Shown here: positions 36,303 to 46,738 of the stretch, in pieces
Position numbering within the stretch: the first letter of the stretch is position 1
Layout: each line of letters begins with the position of its first letter
DNA from: SKLM01 sp964450435
GTDB taxonomy: Bacteria; Chloroflexota; Anaerolineae; B4-G1
Length of the DNA stretch: 64,000 nt
Assembly: GCA_964450435.1 (NCBI GenBank)
Contig: CAYVCX010000004.1
Location: 1 to 64,000 of the forward strand
Reading direction: 5' to 3'
Notes under the pieces: generated by a model
Told to the model about the DNA's origin: nothing
Databases searched by the model: none
Seen by the model: only the letters and a program-made list of their open reading frames with translations
Made by a program: the position numbers and the translations under genes

Positions 36303-37304
36303 TCAGCTCGGCGGCTCGAAAGGTTGGAAGCCGCCACCCCGAACCTCCGCCGTGAGACTAAGCACAACGAACGCATCTGCATCCACCTCGTGGACAATCT
36401 CTCTCAGGTGTGGGACTTGCACATCGGTCACGGCGGAGAGGAGTACGTCCCACGGAGCGCCTGTGTACATACCTGTCCCCTCAAGGGCTGTCACCCCGCG
36501 GCCCAGTTCCTCCTGAATTCGGGAGGCCACTGCGCTCCCCTCCGTGGTCACAATGGTGGCCAAACGCTCCTCGCGACGAGGCTCCGGCATCAACGGCCCA
36601 GCTACGCGGCGCATGAACTCCGGCACTCCTCGCAGGGCCCTGGACGGACGGGCGGCAACCGCGATTGCAACCAGCGTGCCGTAGACCGCTGCGACCAGAA
36701 ACACCGTCCACCTTCCTGGTAGCGGCCCGACTGCGGCTCTCTCGACAACCGTGGTCAAGCTACGGGTTCGGGTAGGATGGACACTGAGTTTGAGGCCCCA
36801 ACTGATGATCAGCAACAAGATCAACCAGAAGTAATTGCGGCGGAAGCGGCGACCGGCTGCTTGCCACAGATCAACGGGGAACATCGGTTGCGTAAGAGTC
36901 TGAGCCAGGTGGGCAGCCCAGTCCGCAGAAGGACGGTATGGAGGCGTGAAGATCGGAGCAAGAAAATCCGTCTCCATAAGGCGAACGCGATACGCCCAGA
37001 GGACGTAATAGCGGTAGCGACGTGCCTCAATGGTCAAGAAGGTCAAAACCAGGAAGAGAACCAGCAGAAACACGAAGTGTGGGTTCGTCGGCTCCGCAAA
37101 CACGAAGGTCAGCGCGCCGGCGACGGTGATGACAGCCCAGTTCGTCGTTGTGTCCAGCCTGGTTCGCCACGTGTTGGCTCGCTGTATCTCACCCCGGTAG
37201 AGATGGACCATAGCCGCGGTGAAACTCGACGGGTCCATTTCGTACCCACGGAAAGACCACTTTCCGGAGCCGTCCTCGTCAGCGTGACCAGTCTGCTCAT
37301 GCAT
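36303..37304 (-). CDS. DUF2270 membrane protein with C-terminal DUF2179 domain
   Basis: 333 residues. The N-terminal about 200 match DUF2270 (YRGEIQRANTWRTRLDTTTNWAV) with four membrane segments at about 55-72, 77-95, 160-180 and 200-220. After residue about 255 comes a domain like DUF2179 of the YitT family (GRGVTALEGTGMYTG, then the strand DADAFVVLSLTAEVRGGGF). DUF2179 is a small cytoplasmic domain thought to bind a ligand, so this may be a membrane protein with its own sensor. It follows the ferric-reductase-like gene by 20 bases on the same strand. Confidence 0.75.
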   Translation of the reverse strand: MHEQTGHADEDGSGKWSFRGYEMDPSSFTAAMVHLYRGEIQRANTWRTRLDTTTNWAVITVAGALTFVFAEPTNPHFVFLLVLFLVLTFLTIEARRYRYYVLWAYRVRLMETDFLAPIFTPPYRPSADWAAHLAQTLTQPMFPVDLWQAAGRRFRRNYFWLILLLIISWGLKLSVHPTRTRSLTTVVERAAVGPLPGRWTVFLVAAVYGTLVAIAVAARPSRALRGVPEFMRRVAGPLMPEPRREERLATIVTTEGSAVASRIQEELGRGVTALEGTGMYTGAPWDVLLSAVTDVQVPHLREIVHEVDADAFVVLSLTAEVRGGGFQPFEPPS

Positions 37305-37324
37305 CGGCGTTGCCCTCCTCCAAG

Positions 37325-37942
37325 CTATCCGCGACGACTAGCCCTTCGCCTGAGAACGCGCTTCCGGGTGAGCACGCCGACCATGATCACCACCAACGCG
37401 ACGGCCGCGACCCTCATCCCTGCCGAGACAAAGTCCGTACCGATCATGACAGCGTGCGCAGTCGCCAGGAGGAATGCTACATAGTTCAGGAGGTGAAGCG
37501 ACCGCCAACGCTGTCTAATCATGGTGCGAAACAGAGCAGCCAGGGAGGCTATTCCAATCAGGTACCAGGCTGGGCGACCACCAAGCTTGAGGAAAGCGGA
37601 CACTGACGAGAAATCGGGGAGGAACACGCGGAGATCCCAACTGCGCATCGCCACACCCAGAGGATGGAGCGTGATAAGAACCAGGCCTGCAACGGACAGA
37701 ATGTGGTGCACCCTGATGAAAGGACACCCTAGAAGCTCAAACAGCTCGCGCATGTAGGCCGAGGAAACCGCCGTGAGAAAGACTGCCAAGTACCCCAGCA
37801 GCGCTGTGGCGCGTATGCCCCAGCTCAGCGGTGTCCCCACCGGCTGCAGGGCCATGAGAGCAACGACGAGGAGCACACTGGTGCCCCCTACGAAGGTCAA
37901 GTAAAGGAGGCCTCTCCTACGTTTCTTCTCCCGGGTGCTCAC
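37325..37942 (-). CDS. ferric-reductase-like transmembrane protein (haem b type)
   Basis: 205 residues with six membrane segments. Two pairs of His on facing helices, in RVHHILSVAGLVLITLHPLG and LHLLNYVAFLLATAHAVMIG, are the haem b ligands of the ferric reductase/YedZ-like domain (PF01794). No FAD or NAD domain is attached, so it would need a partner. GTG 37942 follows an AAGGAGAGGAG site and is preferred to a GTG eight codons upstream that lies before that site. Confidence 0.8.
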   Translation of the reverse strand: MSTREKKRRRGLLYLTFVGGTSVLLVVALMALQPVGTPLSWGIRATALLGYLAVFLTAVSSAYMRELFELLGCPFIRVHHILSVAGLVLITLHPLGVAMRSWDLRVFLPDFSSVSAFLKLGGRPAWYLIGIASLAALFRTMIRQRWRSLHLLNYVAFLLATAHAVMIGTDFVSAGMRVAAVALVVIMVGVLTRKRVLRRRASRRG

Positions 37943-37969
37943 TGGCGGGATTCTCCTCTCCTTCACTGA

Positions 37970-37992
37970 CCAATGCTGTCATTCAGCATTGG
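37970..37992. promoter_or_regulatory. 23-bp palindrome upstream of the ferric-reductase-like gene
   Basis: CCAATGCTG (37970-37978) and CAGCATTGG (37984-37992) form a perfect 9-bp inverted repeat with a 5-base centre, 28 bases upstream of the start codon. It could be an operator for a dimeric regulator, or a hairpin in the leader. Confidence 0.5.
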
Positions 37993-38198
37993 CCCGTCAA
38001 GCACCTGCGGTGGTGCGGAGCCCGAGCGATGATCATCAGACTATCTGCTCGCGCCTTCTTCCACTGCGCTACGAGGTTAGACCTGCAACCGCAGCGTGGT
38101 TGATGAACATCACGCCCGGGACGGGGGCATTATCAACGAGATAGCCGCCGACTCGTGGAGCAGGTCTCGGGCTGGCCCAGCAACGAGACACTGCGGAC

Positions 38199-40682
38199 TC
38201 ACCGCAGCGTTACTACGCGGGCAACCCGCGAACCTCCCGTGTCGACCAGGCGTTTGCCACGCGATCCGCGGGTCATTGAGGCGATCACCGAGAGATCGTT
38301 GATGTGAAACCGCCTGCCATCCTCCAGGTAGACATCTACCGCATACCCTGCTTTGCCAGCAGCCACGTCGCCCAGCTTACCCCCAGACTTGGACTCGCGC
38401 AGACACTGCACACCCTGCGTATTACGACCCTGCACCGAAAACTCCGTGAGCGGCACCCGATTGGCGTAGCCGGTCTCGGATACGACGACGACATGCCACT
38501 GAGCTTCCTTCGCGGCGACCTCCGGCACTATCATACCGCCCAGCACGCGGTCACCTTTCCTGAGCGAGATGCCGATGGAGCCGCTGGCCGTATCTGTCTT
38601 CTGCGGGTGAATCTCGCCACCGTCCAGACGGAGCAGCTGACCTTCCCTCGTGTAGAAGATGACGTTGGCGCTGTCATCAGCAACGCCCCCAAACAGGAGC
38701 TGGTCGTCATCGACCAGCCCGATGACCGGTCCCCACTCGCGATCCAGCAACGAGAGGTCACTCACCGCAGCACGCTTCACCCTGCCGGCTTGCGTGCCGA
38801 GAAGCAGATATCCATCCATGCTAATCACACTGATACCCACAATATGCTCATCCGGCGCAAGGCCCAGCTGGCTCGCCGCGGTGGCGGCCAGGGGAACGAA
38901 CCCCACCTCCCCCACCCAGCCGGCCCCACGGCTGGTCAGCAGAATCACCTTGTCCTTGGGCGCCGCTCTCACGTGAGCCAGGTGCACGCTTCGCGCAGCT
39001 CTAGTGGTCAATCCCTCGCTCGGGCGATAGGAGAAGCCACTTGCGTCGGAGCGTTCTATGCCGTCCGGGGTGAGGACCAAGACCTGGTCGCCTTCCGGCG
39101 CCACCAGGTCGGAGCCTGTCATCACCGTGGTGCCAGCGGCCTTGTCCTCGCTGTCCACAATCACCGTACGGCGTGGCACTGAGAACTCGTCCTTAAGTCT
39201 CCCCGTATCCTGCACGACCACGTCGAGGCGGCGGGCCTCCGAGGACAGCAGCTCCTGAAGATGTTCAATCCGCTCTCCCAGTTCCTTTGCTTCATCCTCC
39301 AGGCGGGACCGTCCAAGGGCCGCCAGCTGTTGAAGCTGGGTGTGGAGAATGGCATTAGCTTGCTGCTCTGAAAAGCCGAACGTACGTATGAGGTTGTTTC
39401 GAGCAGTCCTTGGCTCTCGTGAGCGACGGATGGTTTCAATCACGTCGTCGAGAGCGTCCAGAGCCTTCAGCAATCCCGCGACAATGTGGAGCCGTGCCTG
39501 CCGTTTTTCCAACTCGTACTGGCTGCGACGTTCAATGACCTCCAGGCGGTGGGAGACAAAGTGAGTCAGAAGCTGGTGGAGCGACAGGTACGTCGGGCGG
39601 CTATCGCCGTCCTGTATGGGCACCAAGGCCAGGTTGATTACGCCAAAGGTCTCACGTAGTTGGGAGTACTTCAACACCTGCTCAAGGACCTGGTCCGGAT
39701 CGCCGGTCCGAGAGACCTCGATCACCATACGCATACCGGTGTAGTCGGATTCGTCACGCAGGTCCGTTACACCGGTAATACGGCCTCGATGCACTTCCTT
39801 GGCGATCTTCTCCATAACCGTGTTTTTCTGCACGTTATACGGCAGTTCCGTCACCACCAGGTTCGATTTGCCGCCGCCGATGTCTTCCACGAGGATTCGA
39901 GCCTGCGTGACGATCCGACCGCGCCCGGTCTCATAGGCCTCATATACAGTGTCGATCAGCCCGTCGCCACGGTCACGGTAACGATATAGAACGCCTCCCG
40001 TGGGGAAATCAGGCCCTGGGATAAACTGCAACAGGTCGCTCGTCGTGATCTTCTCCCGCTGGTCCCAGTTACGTGCCACGTAAATCAAAGCCTCGCACAC
40101 CTCCCCAAAATTATGAGGCGGTATATTGGTGGACATGCCGACAGCAATTCCGGCGGAGCCATTGACCAGCAGGTTCGGGAACACTGCCGGTAGAACAGTC
40201 GGCTCCTCAAGGGAGCCGTCGAAGTTCTCCTGCCAGTCCACTGTGTCCATCTCGAGGTCTTGAAGCATGGTCTCAGCGACCGGTGTCAACCGCGCTTCGG
40301 TATAGCGCATCGCGGCGGGGCTATCCCCATCTACAGAACCGAAGTTGCCCTGCCCGTCCACCAGGGGCATCTCCATAGAGAAATCCTGGGCCATTCGTAC
40401 CAAGGTGTGGTAGACAGAGGTATCGCCGTGAGGATGGTACTTCCCAAGCACCTCTCCAACGATACGGGCTGACTTCTTGTGGGGATGCTCTGCGTCCAGC
40501 CCCAGCTCGTGCATCGCGTACAGAATACGCCGCTGGACGGGCTTGAGTCCGTCGCGAATGTCGGGCAGGGCACGATCCGTGATGGTAGCTCTCGCATACC
40601 CCATATAGGCGGCGGTCATGTCGCTGGCTAGATCCACCGTCTCGCTGGGGAACACGATGGTCGAATCGTCGACGTCACTCAT
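38199..40682 (-). CDS. gyrA: DNA gyrase subunit A
   Basis: 827 residues: the breakage-reunion domain ([21 protein letters not shown]) with catalytic Tyr in [10 protein letters not shown], and a C-terminal beta-pinwheel of six blades. The GyrA box is degenerate (QGRNTQG). GyrA cuts and passes DNA to add negative supercoils. The quinolone-determining loop reads GDTSVYH, residues 86-92, so the place of E. coli Asp87 is His92. ATG 40682 fits the usual N terminus; an in-frame GTG at 40718 is also open. It follows gyrB on the same strand. Confidence 0.93.
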   Translation of the reverse strand: MSDVDDSTIVFPSETVDLASDMTAAYMGYARATITDRALPDIRDGLKPVQRRILYAMHELGLDAEHPHKKSARIVGEVLGKYHPHGDTSVYHTLVRMAQDFSMEMPLVDGQGNFGSVDGDSPAAMRYTEARLTPVAETMLQDLEMDTVDWQENFDGSLEEPTVLPAVFPNLLVNGSAGIAVGMSTNIPPHNFGEVCEALIYVARNWDQREKITTSDLLQFIPGPDFPTGGVLYRYRDRGDGLIDTVYEAYETGRGRIVTQARILVEDIGGGKSNLVVTELPYNVQKNTVMEKIAKEVHRGRITGVTDLRDESDYTGMRMVIEVSRTGDPDQVLEQVLKYSQLRETFGVINLALVPIQDGDSRPTYLSLHQLLTHFVSHRLEVIERRSQYELEKRQARLHIVAGLLKALDALDDVIETIRRSREPRTARNNLIRTFGFSEQQANAILHTQLQQLAALGRSRLEDEAKELGERIEHLQELLSSEARRLDVVVQDTGRLKDEFSVPRRTVIVDSEDKAAGTTVMTGSDLVAPEGDQVLVLTPDGIERSDASGFSYRPSEGLTTRAARSVHLAHVRAAPKDKVILLTSRGAGWVGEVGFVPLAATAASQLGLAPDEHIVGISVISMDGYLLLGTQAGRVKRAAVSDLSLLDREWGPVIGLVDDDQLLFGGVADDSANVIFYTREGQLLRLDGGEIHPQKTDTASGSIGISLRKGDRVLGGMIVPEVAAKEAQWHVVVVSETGYANRVPLTEFSVQGRNTQGVQCLRESKSGGKLGDVAAGKAGYAVDVYLEDGRRFHINDLSVIASMTRGSRGKRLVDTGGSRVARVVTLR

Positions 40683-40732
40683 TCGTTGTCCCGTTATCCT
40701 CGATGCCGCAATGCGCACGCTGAAAGCGCATC

Positions 40733-42742
40733 TCAGTCTCCGTTCTCATCCAACACCATCCCATCGCCCCAGTACCGCATCAGGCGCTCACGCCGCTTTG
40801 TCGCGCCAGCGCCCATCCACAGCGAGAAAGCCGCGTTGGCTGCGTGCACATCGTTGGCTTTCACCTGCACAAGGTGCTCGTTGACCGCCGGGTTTCCTTC
40901 TTCGTTCACGCTGAAGATCGTCTCTCGCAGCTGAGCGGGGTTCATCTCCCCCAACCCCTTATAGCGTTGGATAGTGACACCACGCATACCGCCCCAGTCA
41001 TCCAAGATCCGTTTCCGCTCGGCGTCAGTATAGGCATACCTTTCGTCGCTACCTTTGCTCAACATATACAGCGGTGCCTGCGCCACGTACAAGCGGCCTT
41101 CTTCCACTACTGGTCGCATAAGACGCCAGAAAAGAGTGTAAAGCAGCGTCTTAATGTGTTCGCCGTCCACATCGGCGTCAACGAGGATGGCAATACGACC
41201 ATACCGCATGTCTTCCACACCGAAGTCGCTTCCCACGCCGGCGCCGAGAGCGGCAACGATGGCTTTCACTTCCCTGTTGCTCAGAGCTCGATCGAGCCGC
41301 CTTCTCTCGACGTTGAGAATCTTGCCGCGCAGCGGCAAGATAGCGTGATAACGACGGTCACGCGCCTGCTTGCAGGACCCGCCGGCGCTGTCACCCTCCA
41401 CAACGTAGAGGGTGGTCATGTTGACTGGCGTCCCTTTCGCCACGTCTGCCAGCTTACCGGGCAGCTCATCGACCTCCAATGCGGAGCGCCGCATCACCAG
41501 CTTGCGTGCCTTGGACGCTGCTCGACGCGCGCGAGAGGCCGCCAAGCACTGTGCGACGATCCTCTTCCCCAGCGAGATTCGCTTGCCCAGGTGCGCCAAG
41601 AGACCTTCATAGACGATTGAATGCACCTGGCCCTGAATCTGATCGGAGCCGAGCTGAGTCTTGGTCTGGCTAGTGAACTGAGGGTCGTGCATTCGGACAC
41701 TAAGGACAGCAGTCAGACCAGCTCGAGTATCGCGCCCGATGATCCTGTCCCCCTTCTTCAGCAATCCGCGGCGATTGTCGGCAAAGACATTGATGGCCTT
41801 GGTCAACCCGGCCATCAATCCCGAGACATGTCCTCCGCCGTCGGGTGTGGGAATCGTATTGACAAACGAGACAATCTCAGGATAGTCGCCCGTGTGCCAC
41901 TGGAAGACTGCCTCCACCTGTGTGCCATCCTCACTAGAAACCTTCACCTCGATGGGCTCGTGAAGCACATCCCGGTTCCGATTAAGGTGCTCAACGTACT
42001 CGACCAACCCGCCCTGATAGCAGTACTCTCGTTCCCTTCCGTCTCCGTGCCTGTCGACGATTCGCGTGGTCAAACCGGGCACCAAGAAAGCCACCATCTG
42101 CAGACGCCGTGCAAGCGTGGCGAAGTCGAATTCGAGCTCATCCAAGAACTCCCGGTTGGGCAGAAACTCGACCGTCGTGCCTGTCCCAATGTCTCGGTCT
42201 TTGTTCTGCCGGACTGCTGTCACCTCCCCCCGCACGCCCACCTGGCCGACAATCTCCTCGCTATGAGGGGCCAGGATATTGACCGGCGTGACTGGCAAGC
42301 CCCGCTCGTGCCGCTGCCGGTACAGGACTCCGTCGCGCCGGACGGTCACCACCAGCCAATCCGATAGGGCATTTGTGGCCTTGATGCCCACGCCGTGCAG
42401 ACCACCGGAAGTTGAGTAGCTGCCTTCTTCGAACTTGCCGCCGGCATGAAGCTCGGTAAATGCCAGTTCCATCGTGGGCTTGTTCTTCTCAGGATGCATC
42501 CCCACCGGGATTCCGCGCCCGTTGTCGGTGATGGCGATGCTTCCGTCGTCCCGAAGCACGACTTCTATACGGTCACAGTACCCCATCAGTGCCTCGTCCA
42601 CTGCGTTGTCGATGACCTCGATGGCCAAGTGGTGCAGGGCTGTCATGCCCCGCCCCCCGACGTACATCCCTGGCCTTCGCTGGATGTTCTCCGGGTAGTC
42701 GAGGACCTTGATGTCTTCCTCGGTGTAGGCTACCTTTGCCAT
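40733..42742 (-). CDS. gyrB: DNA gyrase subunit B
   Basis: 669 residues: GHKL ATPase domain ([29 protein letters not shown]), transducer domain, then the TOPRIM domain with VEGDSAGGS and [11 protein letters not shown], and the GyrB C-terminal domain ([10 protein letters not shown]). It supplies ATP-driven strand passage for gyrase. ATG 42742 is chosen because GGAGG lies seven bases upstream. The pair gyrB-gyrA forms one transcript. Confidence 0.94.
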   Translation of the reverse strand: MAKVAYTEEDIKVLDYPENIQRRPGMYVGGRGMTALHHLAIEVIDNAVDEALMGYCDRIEVVLRDDGSIAITDNGRGIPVGMHPEKNKPTMELAFTELHAGGKFEEGSYSTSGGLHGVGIKATNALSDWLVVTVRRDGVLYRQRHERGLPVTPVNILAPHSEEIVGQVGVRGEVTAVRQNKDRDIGTGTTVEFLPNREFLDELEFDFATLARRLQMVAFLVPGLTTRIVDRHGDGREREYCYQGGLVEYVEHLNRNRDVLHEPIEVKVSSEDGTQVEAVFQWHTGDYPEIVSFVNTIPTPDGGGHVSGLMAGLTKAINVFADNRRGLLKKGDRIIGRDTRAGLTAVLSVRMHDPQFTSQTKTQLGSDQIQGQVHSIVYEGLLAHLGKRISLGKRIVAQCLAASRARRAASKARKLVMRRSALEVDELPGKLADVAKGTPVNMTTLYVVEGDSAGGSCKQARDRRYHAILPLRGKILNVERRRLDRALSNREVKAIVAALGAGVGSDFGVEDMRYGRIAILVDADVDGEHIKTLLYTLFWRLMRPVVEEGRLYVAQAPLYMLSKGSDERYAYTDAERKRILDDWGGMRGVTIQRYKGLGEMNPAQLRETIFSVNEEGNPAVNEHLVQVKANDVHAANAAFSLWMGAGATKRRERLMRYWGDGMVLDENGD

Positions 42743-42824
42743 GACCATCCTCCGACCCAGCGTCCGCCGGGCCAAACCCCTCCGTGTAGGGTCTGTACCC
42801 CGCAGACTTAAGTTAACCGCACCT

Positions 42825-42853
42825 AGTATAGCACATTTGTTCTACTTGGTCAA
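42825..42853 (-). promoter_or_regulatory. promoter of gyrBA
   Basis: On the minus strand TTGACC (42853-42848) and TATACT (42830-42825) are 17 bases apart, leaving a leader of about 75 bases. In many bacteria gyrase promoters respond to supercoiling; nothing here proves it. Confidence 0.65.
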
Positions 42854-42930
42854 GTGCCGGGCCTGTGAGAACTGTCATAGGCCCGAGGGCTGATCTCGTA
42901 TCCACGCCCTGAAGCACTCTCAGGGCTCGT

Positions 42931-43986
42931 TCACCTGACATAGATTGGATTGCTGAAGATCCAACCGCGGCGCGCCAGCCGGTAACGGAGATAGGCCTCC
43001 ACGCGGTAAGCGCCGGCCACGGCCGACGTGTAGTCCAGAGTTGTGCCCTTCGAGCGAGCTACGATGCTCCCGTGACGAAGGAGACGGATGTCAGCCACCC
43101 GTGGCGTCTGGACGTCGAAGACGGCGGCGCCCGTCCGGGTCAACTCTCCTCCCATTACCGCGCTATTTGTACCACTACGAGCACTGAACTCGAACCCAGA
43201 CGTGGAAGCTGGCAGGTCATACCCGACCCAGGTGCTGCCGGACCTTAGTCCCTCGTATATCAGTCTCTTGTCGTGGTCAAGGTCCCCGTTGAGCGGCACG
43301 TCGGTGAGAACGTGCGTGTTGACGCACCGGAACAGGTACTCGTAGGGAAAGACCTGTCTGCTCACAGGGCCGACAGAGTAGGTCTCCCCATGTGCGTCAG
43401 CGGCGCCAATCACAGCGACCTGCCGTCCGTCGGCCAGCAACTCATCCCACTTGTGAAGCGTGGTTGGGTGCGGACCTCGAATACCGACGCCCGGGAAATG
43501 AGCATAGAGGAGCGCGGCCAGCTTGTTCCGCAGTAAGCCTTTGAACTCGGACATGTGATTCCACAGCTCAATTCCGAGGTACCCCTCCACCTCCCAGTCT
43601 TCCCACGGGATTGCTTGCAACTCAGGGAGCACCCGACCGTCGTGCTCGAAGGGATGGGCCAGGTACGAGAACCCACCGCGTCGGTTGACTTCGTCGATCA
43701 GCATCTGGGTGTCGAGGGCCAGTGGCGCCAGCTCAGCTCCTGCGTTGAATGCAAGGAGATGATTATTCTGTGGGTGGCAGTGCACGCTGTGCAATTCCTC
43801 GCCGACCAGGAGCAAGACATCGTCGTAATAGCCCTCAACGCCATCGACCCAAACATTATGATCCGTAGCAATGACGAAGTCGAGGTCAGCCTGAGCTGCG
43901 GCTTCTGCCACCTGGGCGTGAAGCGCTGTACCATCCGAGTAACAAGTGTGCACGTGGGGATTCCCGACATACTCGTACACACTCAT
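42931..43986 (-). CDS. PHP-domain metal-dependent phosphoesterase
   Basis: 351 residues: the PHP domain holds HVHTCYSDG near the start, then TDHN, EELH, a His in LAHPFEHDG and the late DAHG, which together make the metal site. A C-terminal beta domain of about 90 residues (from about 260) is like that in CehA/McbA-type hydrolases. The substrate is unknown. The start ATG overlaps the stop of the HAD gene by four bases, so the two are translated together. Confidence 0.85.
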   Translation of the reverse strand: MSVYEYVGNPHVHTCYSDGTALHAQVAEAAAQADLDFVIATDHNVWVDGVEGYYDDVLLLVGEELHSVHCHPQNNHLLAFNAGAELAPLALDTQMLIDEVNRRGGFSYLAHPFEHDGRVLPELQAIPWEDWEVEGYLGIELWNHMSEFKGLLRNKLAALLYAHFPGVGIRGPHPTTLHKWDELLADGRQVAVIGAADAHGETYSVGPVSRQVFPYEYLFRCVNTHVLTDVPLNGDLDHDKRLIYEGLRSGSTWVGYDLPASTSGFEFSARSGTNSAVMGGELTRTGAAVFDVQTPRVADIRLLRHGSIVARSKGTTLDYTSAVAGAYRVEAYLRYRLARRGWIFSNPIYVR

Positions 43987-44699
43987 GCCAGTCTCTCCAA
44001 CAACTCAATGAGTTCACCGTAGTCCGCAAAAGCGGCATCGGCCAAAGGGCGACCATCCTCTCGATGACTGACGCCGAGGAACAGGACGGCTTTCATGCCC
44101 ACGCCGCGCGCGCCGAGGAGGTCAGTCTCGGGCAGATCGCCGATATGCGCCGCCGCCTCGGGATCGACGTCGAGGGTGTCAAGCGTGCGTAGGAACGCCT
44201 CGGGCTGCGGCTTCGCCATGCCCAGTTCATCGGAGAACGTCAGAGCATCGAAGTACGACAGCAGGCTGTCCCGGGACATCACCTGGCGCAACACGCGGCC
44301 GGGCGTCAGTCCTGTATCCGAGATGACTCCCAGGCGATAACGCTCAGCCAATTCAGGCAGCACCTGCCGCACACCTGCAACTGGTCGAGGTAGCTCAGTG
44401 GACAAGTAAGCTCTCTGGATTGCGCGACCCAATCGCCGCTGCGTTTCGTCCGGCAGGTCGGCATCCAGGTACGCCAGGAGTTCGTCGAGCCAGCGACCGA
44501 TAGAAATCGAGCGCTGCTCCCCACGCCACACCTGATCCCAGACCGATCTGGCCCGGTTGTAAGCTCCCTCGAGTTCATCCACCGAGCGCGGCTGACCGTG
44601 GCGTTCCAGGACACCACTCAACAGGCTCAACCTCTCCTCACGGGCATAGGCATTTTGGTAGAGTGTGCCCCAGAAGTCGAAGGTCACAGCTGTCAACAT
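43983..44699 (-). CDS. HAD-family hydrolase
   Basis: 238 residues: motif I FDFWGTLY holds the nucleophile Asp, motif II is a Ser/Thr in VISDTGL, motif III Lys lies in GMAKPQPE, and motif IV is HIGDLPETDLLGA. The C1 cap is helical. Such enzymes dephosphorylate small metabolites. In motif I the second Asp is Trp, as in dehalogenase-like members. ATG 44699 has GAGGA six bases upstream. Confidence 0.88.
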   Translation of the reverse strand: MLTAVTFDFWGTLYQNAYAREERLSLLSGVLERHGQPRSVDELEGAYNRARSVWDQVWRGEQRSISIGRWLDELLAYLDADLPDETQRRLGRAIQRAYLSTELPRPVAGVRQVLPELAERYRLGVISDTGLTPGRVLRQVMSRDSLLSYFDALTFSDELGMAKPQPEAFLRTLDTLDVDPEAAAHIGDLPETDLLGARGVGMKAVLFLGVSHREDGRPLADAAFADYGELIELLERLA

Positions 44700-44822
44700 G
44701 CTCAATCCTCGAAGATGTCGTAGTCAGAATGGCTCAAGTGGGTCGATCTTTGTTGGACGCAATCTGGGCTGCATCAGTCTAAGTACCACGCGTCAAACGT
44801 CACGATTCTGGATGCCTCGGCT

Positions 44823-44852
44823 ATCTTATCGTAGCCACCCGTCGTTGTCAAG
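44823..44852 (-). promoter_or_regulatory. promoter of the HAD-PHP gene pair
   Basis: On the minus strand a perfect TTGACA (44852-44847) and TAAGAT (44828-44823) are 18 bases apart. Its -35 box overlaps the -35 box of the opposite polX promoter. Confidence 0.55.
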
Positions 44853-44873
44853 CAGTCACGATGGATGTATAAT
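44845..44873 (+). promoter_or_regulatory. promoter of polX
   Basis: TTGTCA (44845-44850) and a perfect TATAAT (44868-44873), spacer 17, about 100 bases upstream of the polX start. Confidence 0.65.
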
Positions 44874-44970
44874 CGGCTGAGTCGCTGAGAATGACTGGTC
44901 CAGCGGTAGCCTGACTCAGACAACGACTCCTGCAATCGTCAATGAACATCAGTGGATGTGAGGAAGACGG

Positions 44971-46698
44971 GTGAACAACCGCCAAGTTGCTGAGATCTTC
45001 GATGCCATGGGCGACATCCTCGACATCCAAGGGGCTGATTACCACCGCGTGATGGCCTATCGCCGAGCCGCTGAGAACATCGCCACCTTGGGGCAACCTA
45101 TTGAAGACCTATGGCGCCGAGATGAACTGGAATCGATCCCTGGGATTGGCACCACGCTGGCTGCCAAGATCGACGAGCTCATGCGTACGGGGGAGCTGCG
45201 GGCATACGAGGAGTTAAGAGCGGAAGTACCCCAGGGCGTTGTAGACATGCTGCAGGTTTCCGGAGTCGGCCCGAAGGGTGCTGCACGATTCTGGAAGGAG
45301 CTCGGGATCGAGAGTATTGAGGCTTTGGAGCGGGCAGCTCAGGCTGGTCGCTTGCGCGCACTCCACGGTTTCGGTGCCAAGAGCGAGCAAAACATTCTGG
45401 ACGCAATCAAGTCGTTCAAGCGGCGCACAGGGCGCACGCGCCTGGATGATGCCTGGTCGCTGGCCCAAGAGATTCTATCCGCGCTGCAGGAGGTGCCGGG
45501 CGTGGTCCGGGCCGCCCCGGCGGGCAGTCTGCGCCGGATGCGGGAGACTGTTGGTGACCTCGATCTTCTGGTGGCATCAGCTGATCCTGGGTCGGTGATG
45601 GCGCGCTTCCGCCAGCTCCCTCAGGTACAGGAGGTGCTGCTCAGTGGATCCACGAAGACGTCCGGTCGCGCCCACACGGGGCTACAGGTCGACCTGCGCG
45701 TGCTCGACCCAGCACATTGGGGCACTGCGCTCCAGTATTTCACCGGCAGCCAGGCTCACAATGTGCGACTGCGCAGCCTGGCACTCGAGCAGGAGCTCTC
45801 TCTGAGCGAGTACGCGCTCAAGCGTGGCGACGGCAGCGAGATCCTCTGTCCAAATGAGGAAGAGGTCTACAACAGGCTGGGGCTGCCGCATATTTCCCCG
45901 GAGCTACGCGAGGATCGGGGTGAGATAGATGCAGGGCTCTCAGGGCACCTGCCGGACCTCGTCGAACGTGGGGACCTACGAGGCGATCTGCAGTTCCGCA
46001 CCACGCGGTCAGACGGGCACCAGACGCTCTTAGAGATGGCCCGGGGCGCGCAATCACGCGGCCTCGATTACGTCTTAGTGACCGATCATTCTCACGGCCT
46101 GGGAATCACGGGGGGACTGAGCATTGATGGGCTTCGCGAACAGCGAGCCGAGGTCGCGGCAGTCAACGAGAGGCTTAGCGGCCATTTGCGTGTGCTTGCC
46201 GGGGTCGAGGTGGAGATCAGAAGCGACGGCAGCCTGGATCTGCCCAATGATGTGCTGGCTGGACTAGACCTGGTGGTTGCTGCCCTGCACGGGGGATTAC
46301 GCCAGGATCGAGAGCGGCTCACCGCGCGCGTTCTGACTGCAATCCGAAACCCTCACGTGGATATCATCGCCCATCCCAGCGGGCGTCTGATCGGCGAGCG
46401 AGAAGCTGGCGACTTTGATATGGAGGCTGTCTTCTCCGCGGCTGCCGAGACGGGCACAGCCCTGGAGATCAATGCGCATCCCGCGCGGCTGGACCTCAAC
46501 GATGTACACGTCAGACGTGCTATTGAGCTAGGCGTAGGATTGGTCATCAACTCCGATGCTCACGACGTGAAAGGATTCGATGTTCTTCAATTCGGCGTGG
46601 CGACGGCCCGGCGTGGGTGGGCCACCGCCACCGACATCCTCAATACCCGGTCTCTGGAAGACTTGCTCGCCTGGGCTGACCGCCACCAGCGGCGGTGA
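44971..46698 (+). CDS. polX: family X DNA polymerase with PHP domain (PolX)
   Basis: 575 residues: helix-hairpin-helix region (IPGIGTTLAAKI, VSGVGPKGAARF), palm with GSLRRMRETVGDLDLL and the third Asp in QVDLRV, then a C-terminal PHP domain (about 335-575). PolX fills short gaps in base-excision or end-joining repair, and its PHP domain is usually a 3'-5' exonuclease. Here the first PHP motif, normally H-x-H or Q-x-H before T-x-x-SDG, reads Q-F-R (Arg343). Other metal ligands (TDHS, VEVE, HPS, NSDAH) are kept. GTG start after GAGGAAG. Confidence 0.92.
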   Translation: MNNRQVAEIFDAMGDILDIQGADYHRVMAYRRAAENIATLGQPIEDLWRRDELESIPGIGTTLAAKIDELMRTGELRAYEELRAEVPQGVVDMLQVSGVGPKGAARFWKELGIESIEALERAAQAGRLRALHGFGAKSEQNILDAIKSFKRRTGRTRLDDAWSLAQEILSALQEVPGVVRAAPAGSLRRMRETVGDLDLLVASADPGSVMARFRQLPQVQEVLLSGSTKTSGRAHTGLQVDLRVLDPAHWGTALQYFTGSQAHNVRLRSLALEQELSLSEYALKRGDGSEILCPNEEEVYNRLGLPHISPELREDRGEIDAGLSGHLPDLVERGDLRGDLQFRTTRSDGHQTLLEMARGAQSRGLDYVLVTDHSHGLGITGGLSIDGLREQRAEVAAVNERLSGHLRVLAGVEVEIRSDGSLDLPNDVLAGLDLVVAALHGGLRQDRERLTARVLTAIRNPHVDIIAHPSGRLIGEREAGDFDMEAVFSAAAETGTALEINAHPARLDLNDVHVRRAIELGVGLVINSDAHDVKGFDVLQFGVATARRGWATATDILNTRSLEDLLAWADRHQRR

Positions 46699-46738
46699 GG
46701 GCCAGGGCCGCTGACCGGGTCTGGAGGAGGCGCTTCGA

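Noticed and set aside
43983..44699. HAD motif I with Trp instead of the second Asp as a sign of an inactive enzyme.
   Set aside because: Many active HAD hydrolases of the dehalogenase-like group have an aromatic residue there.
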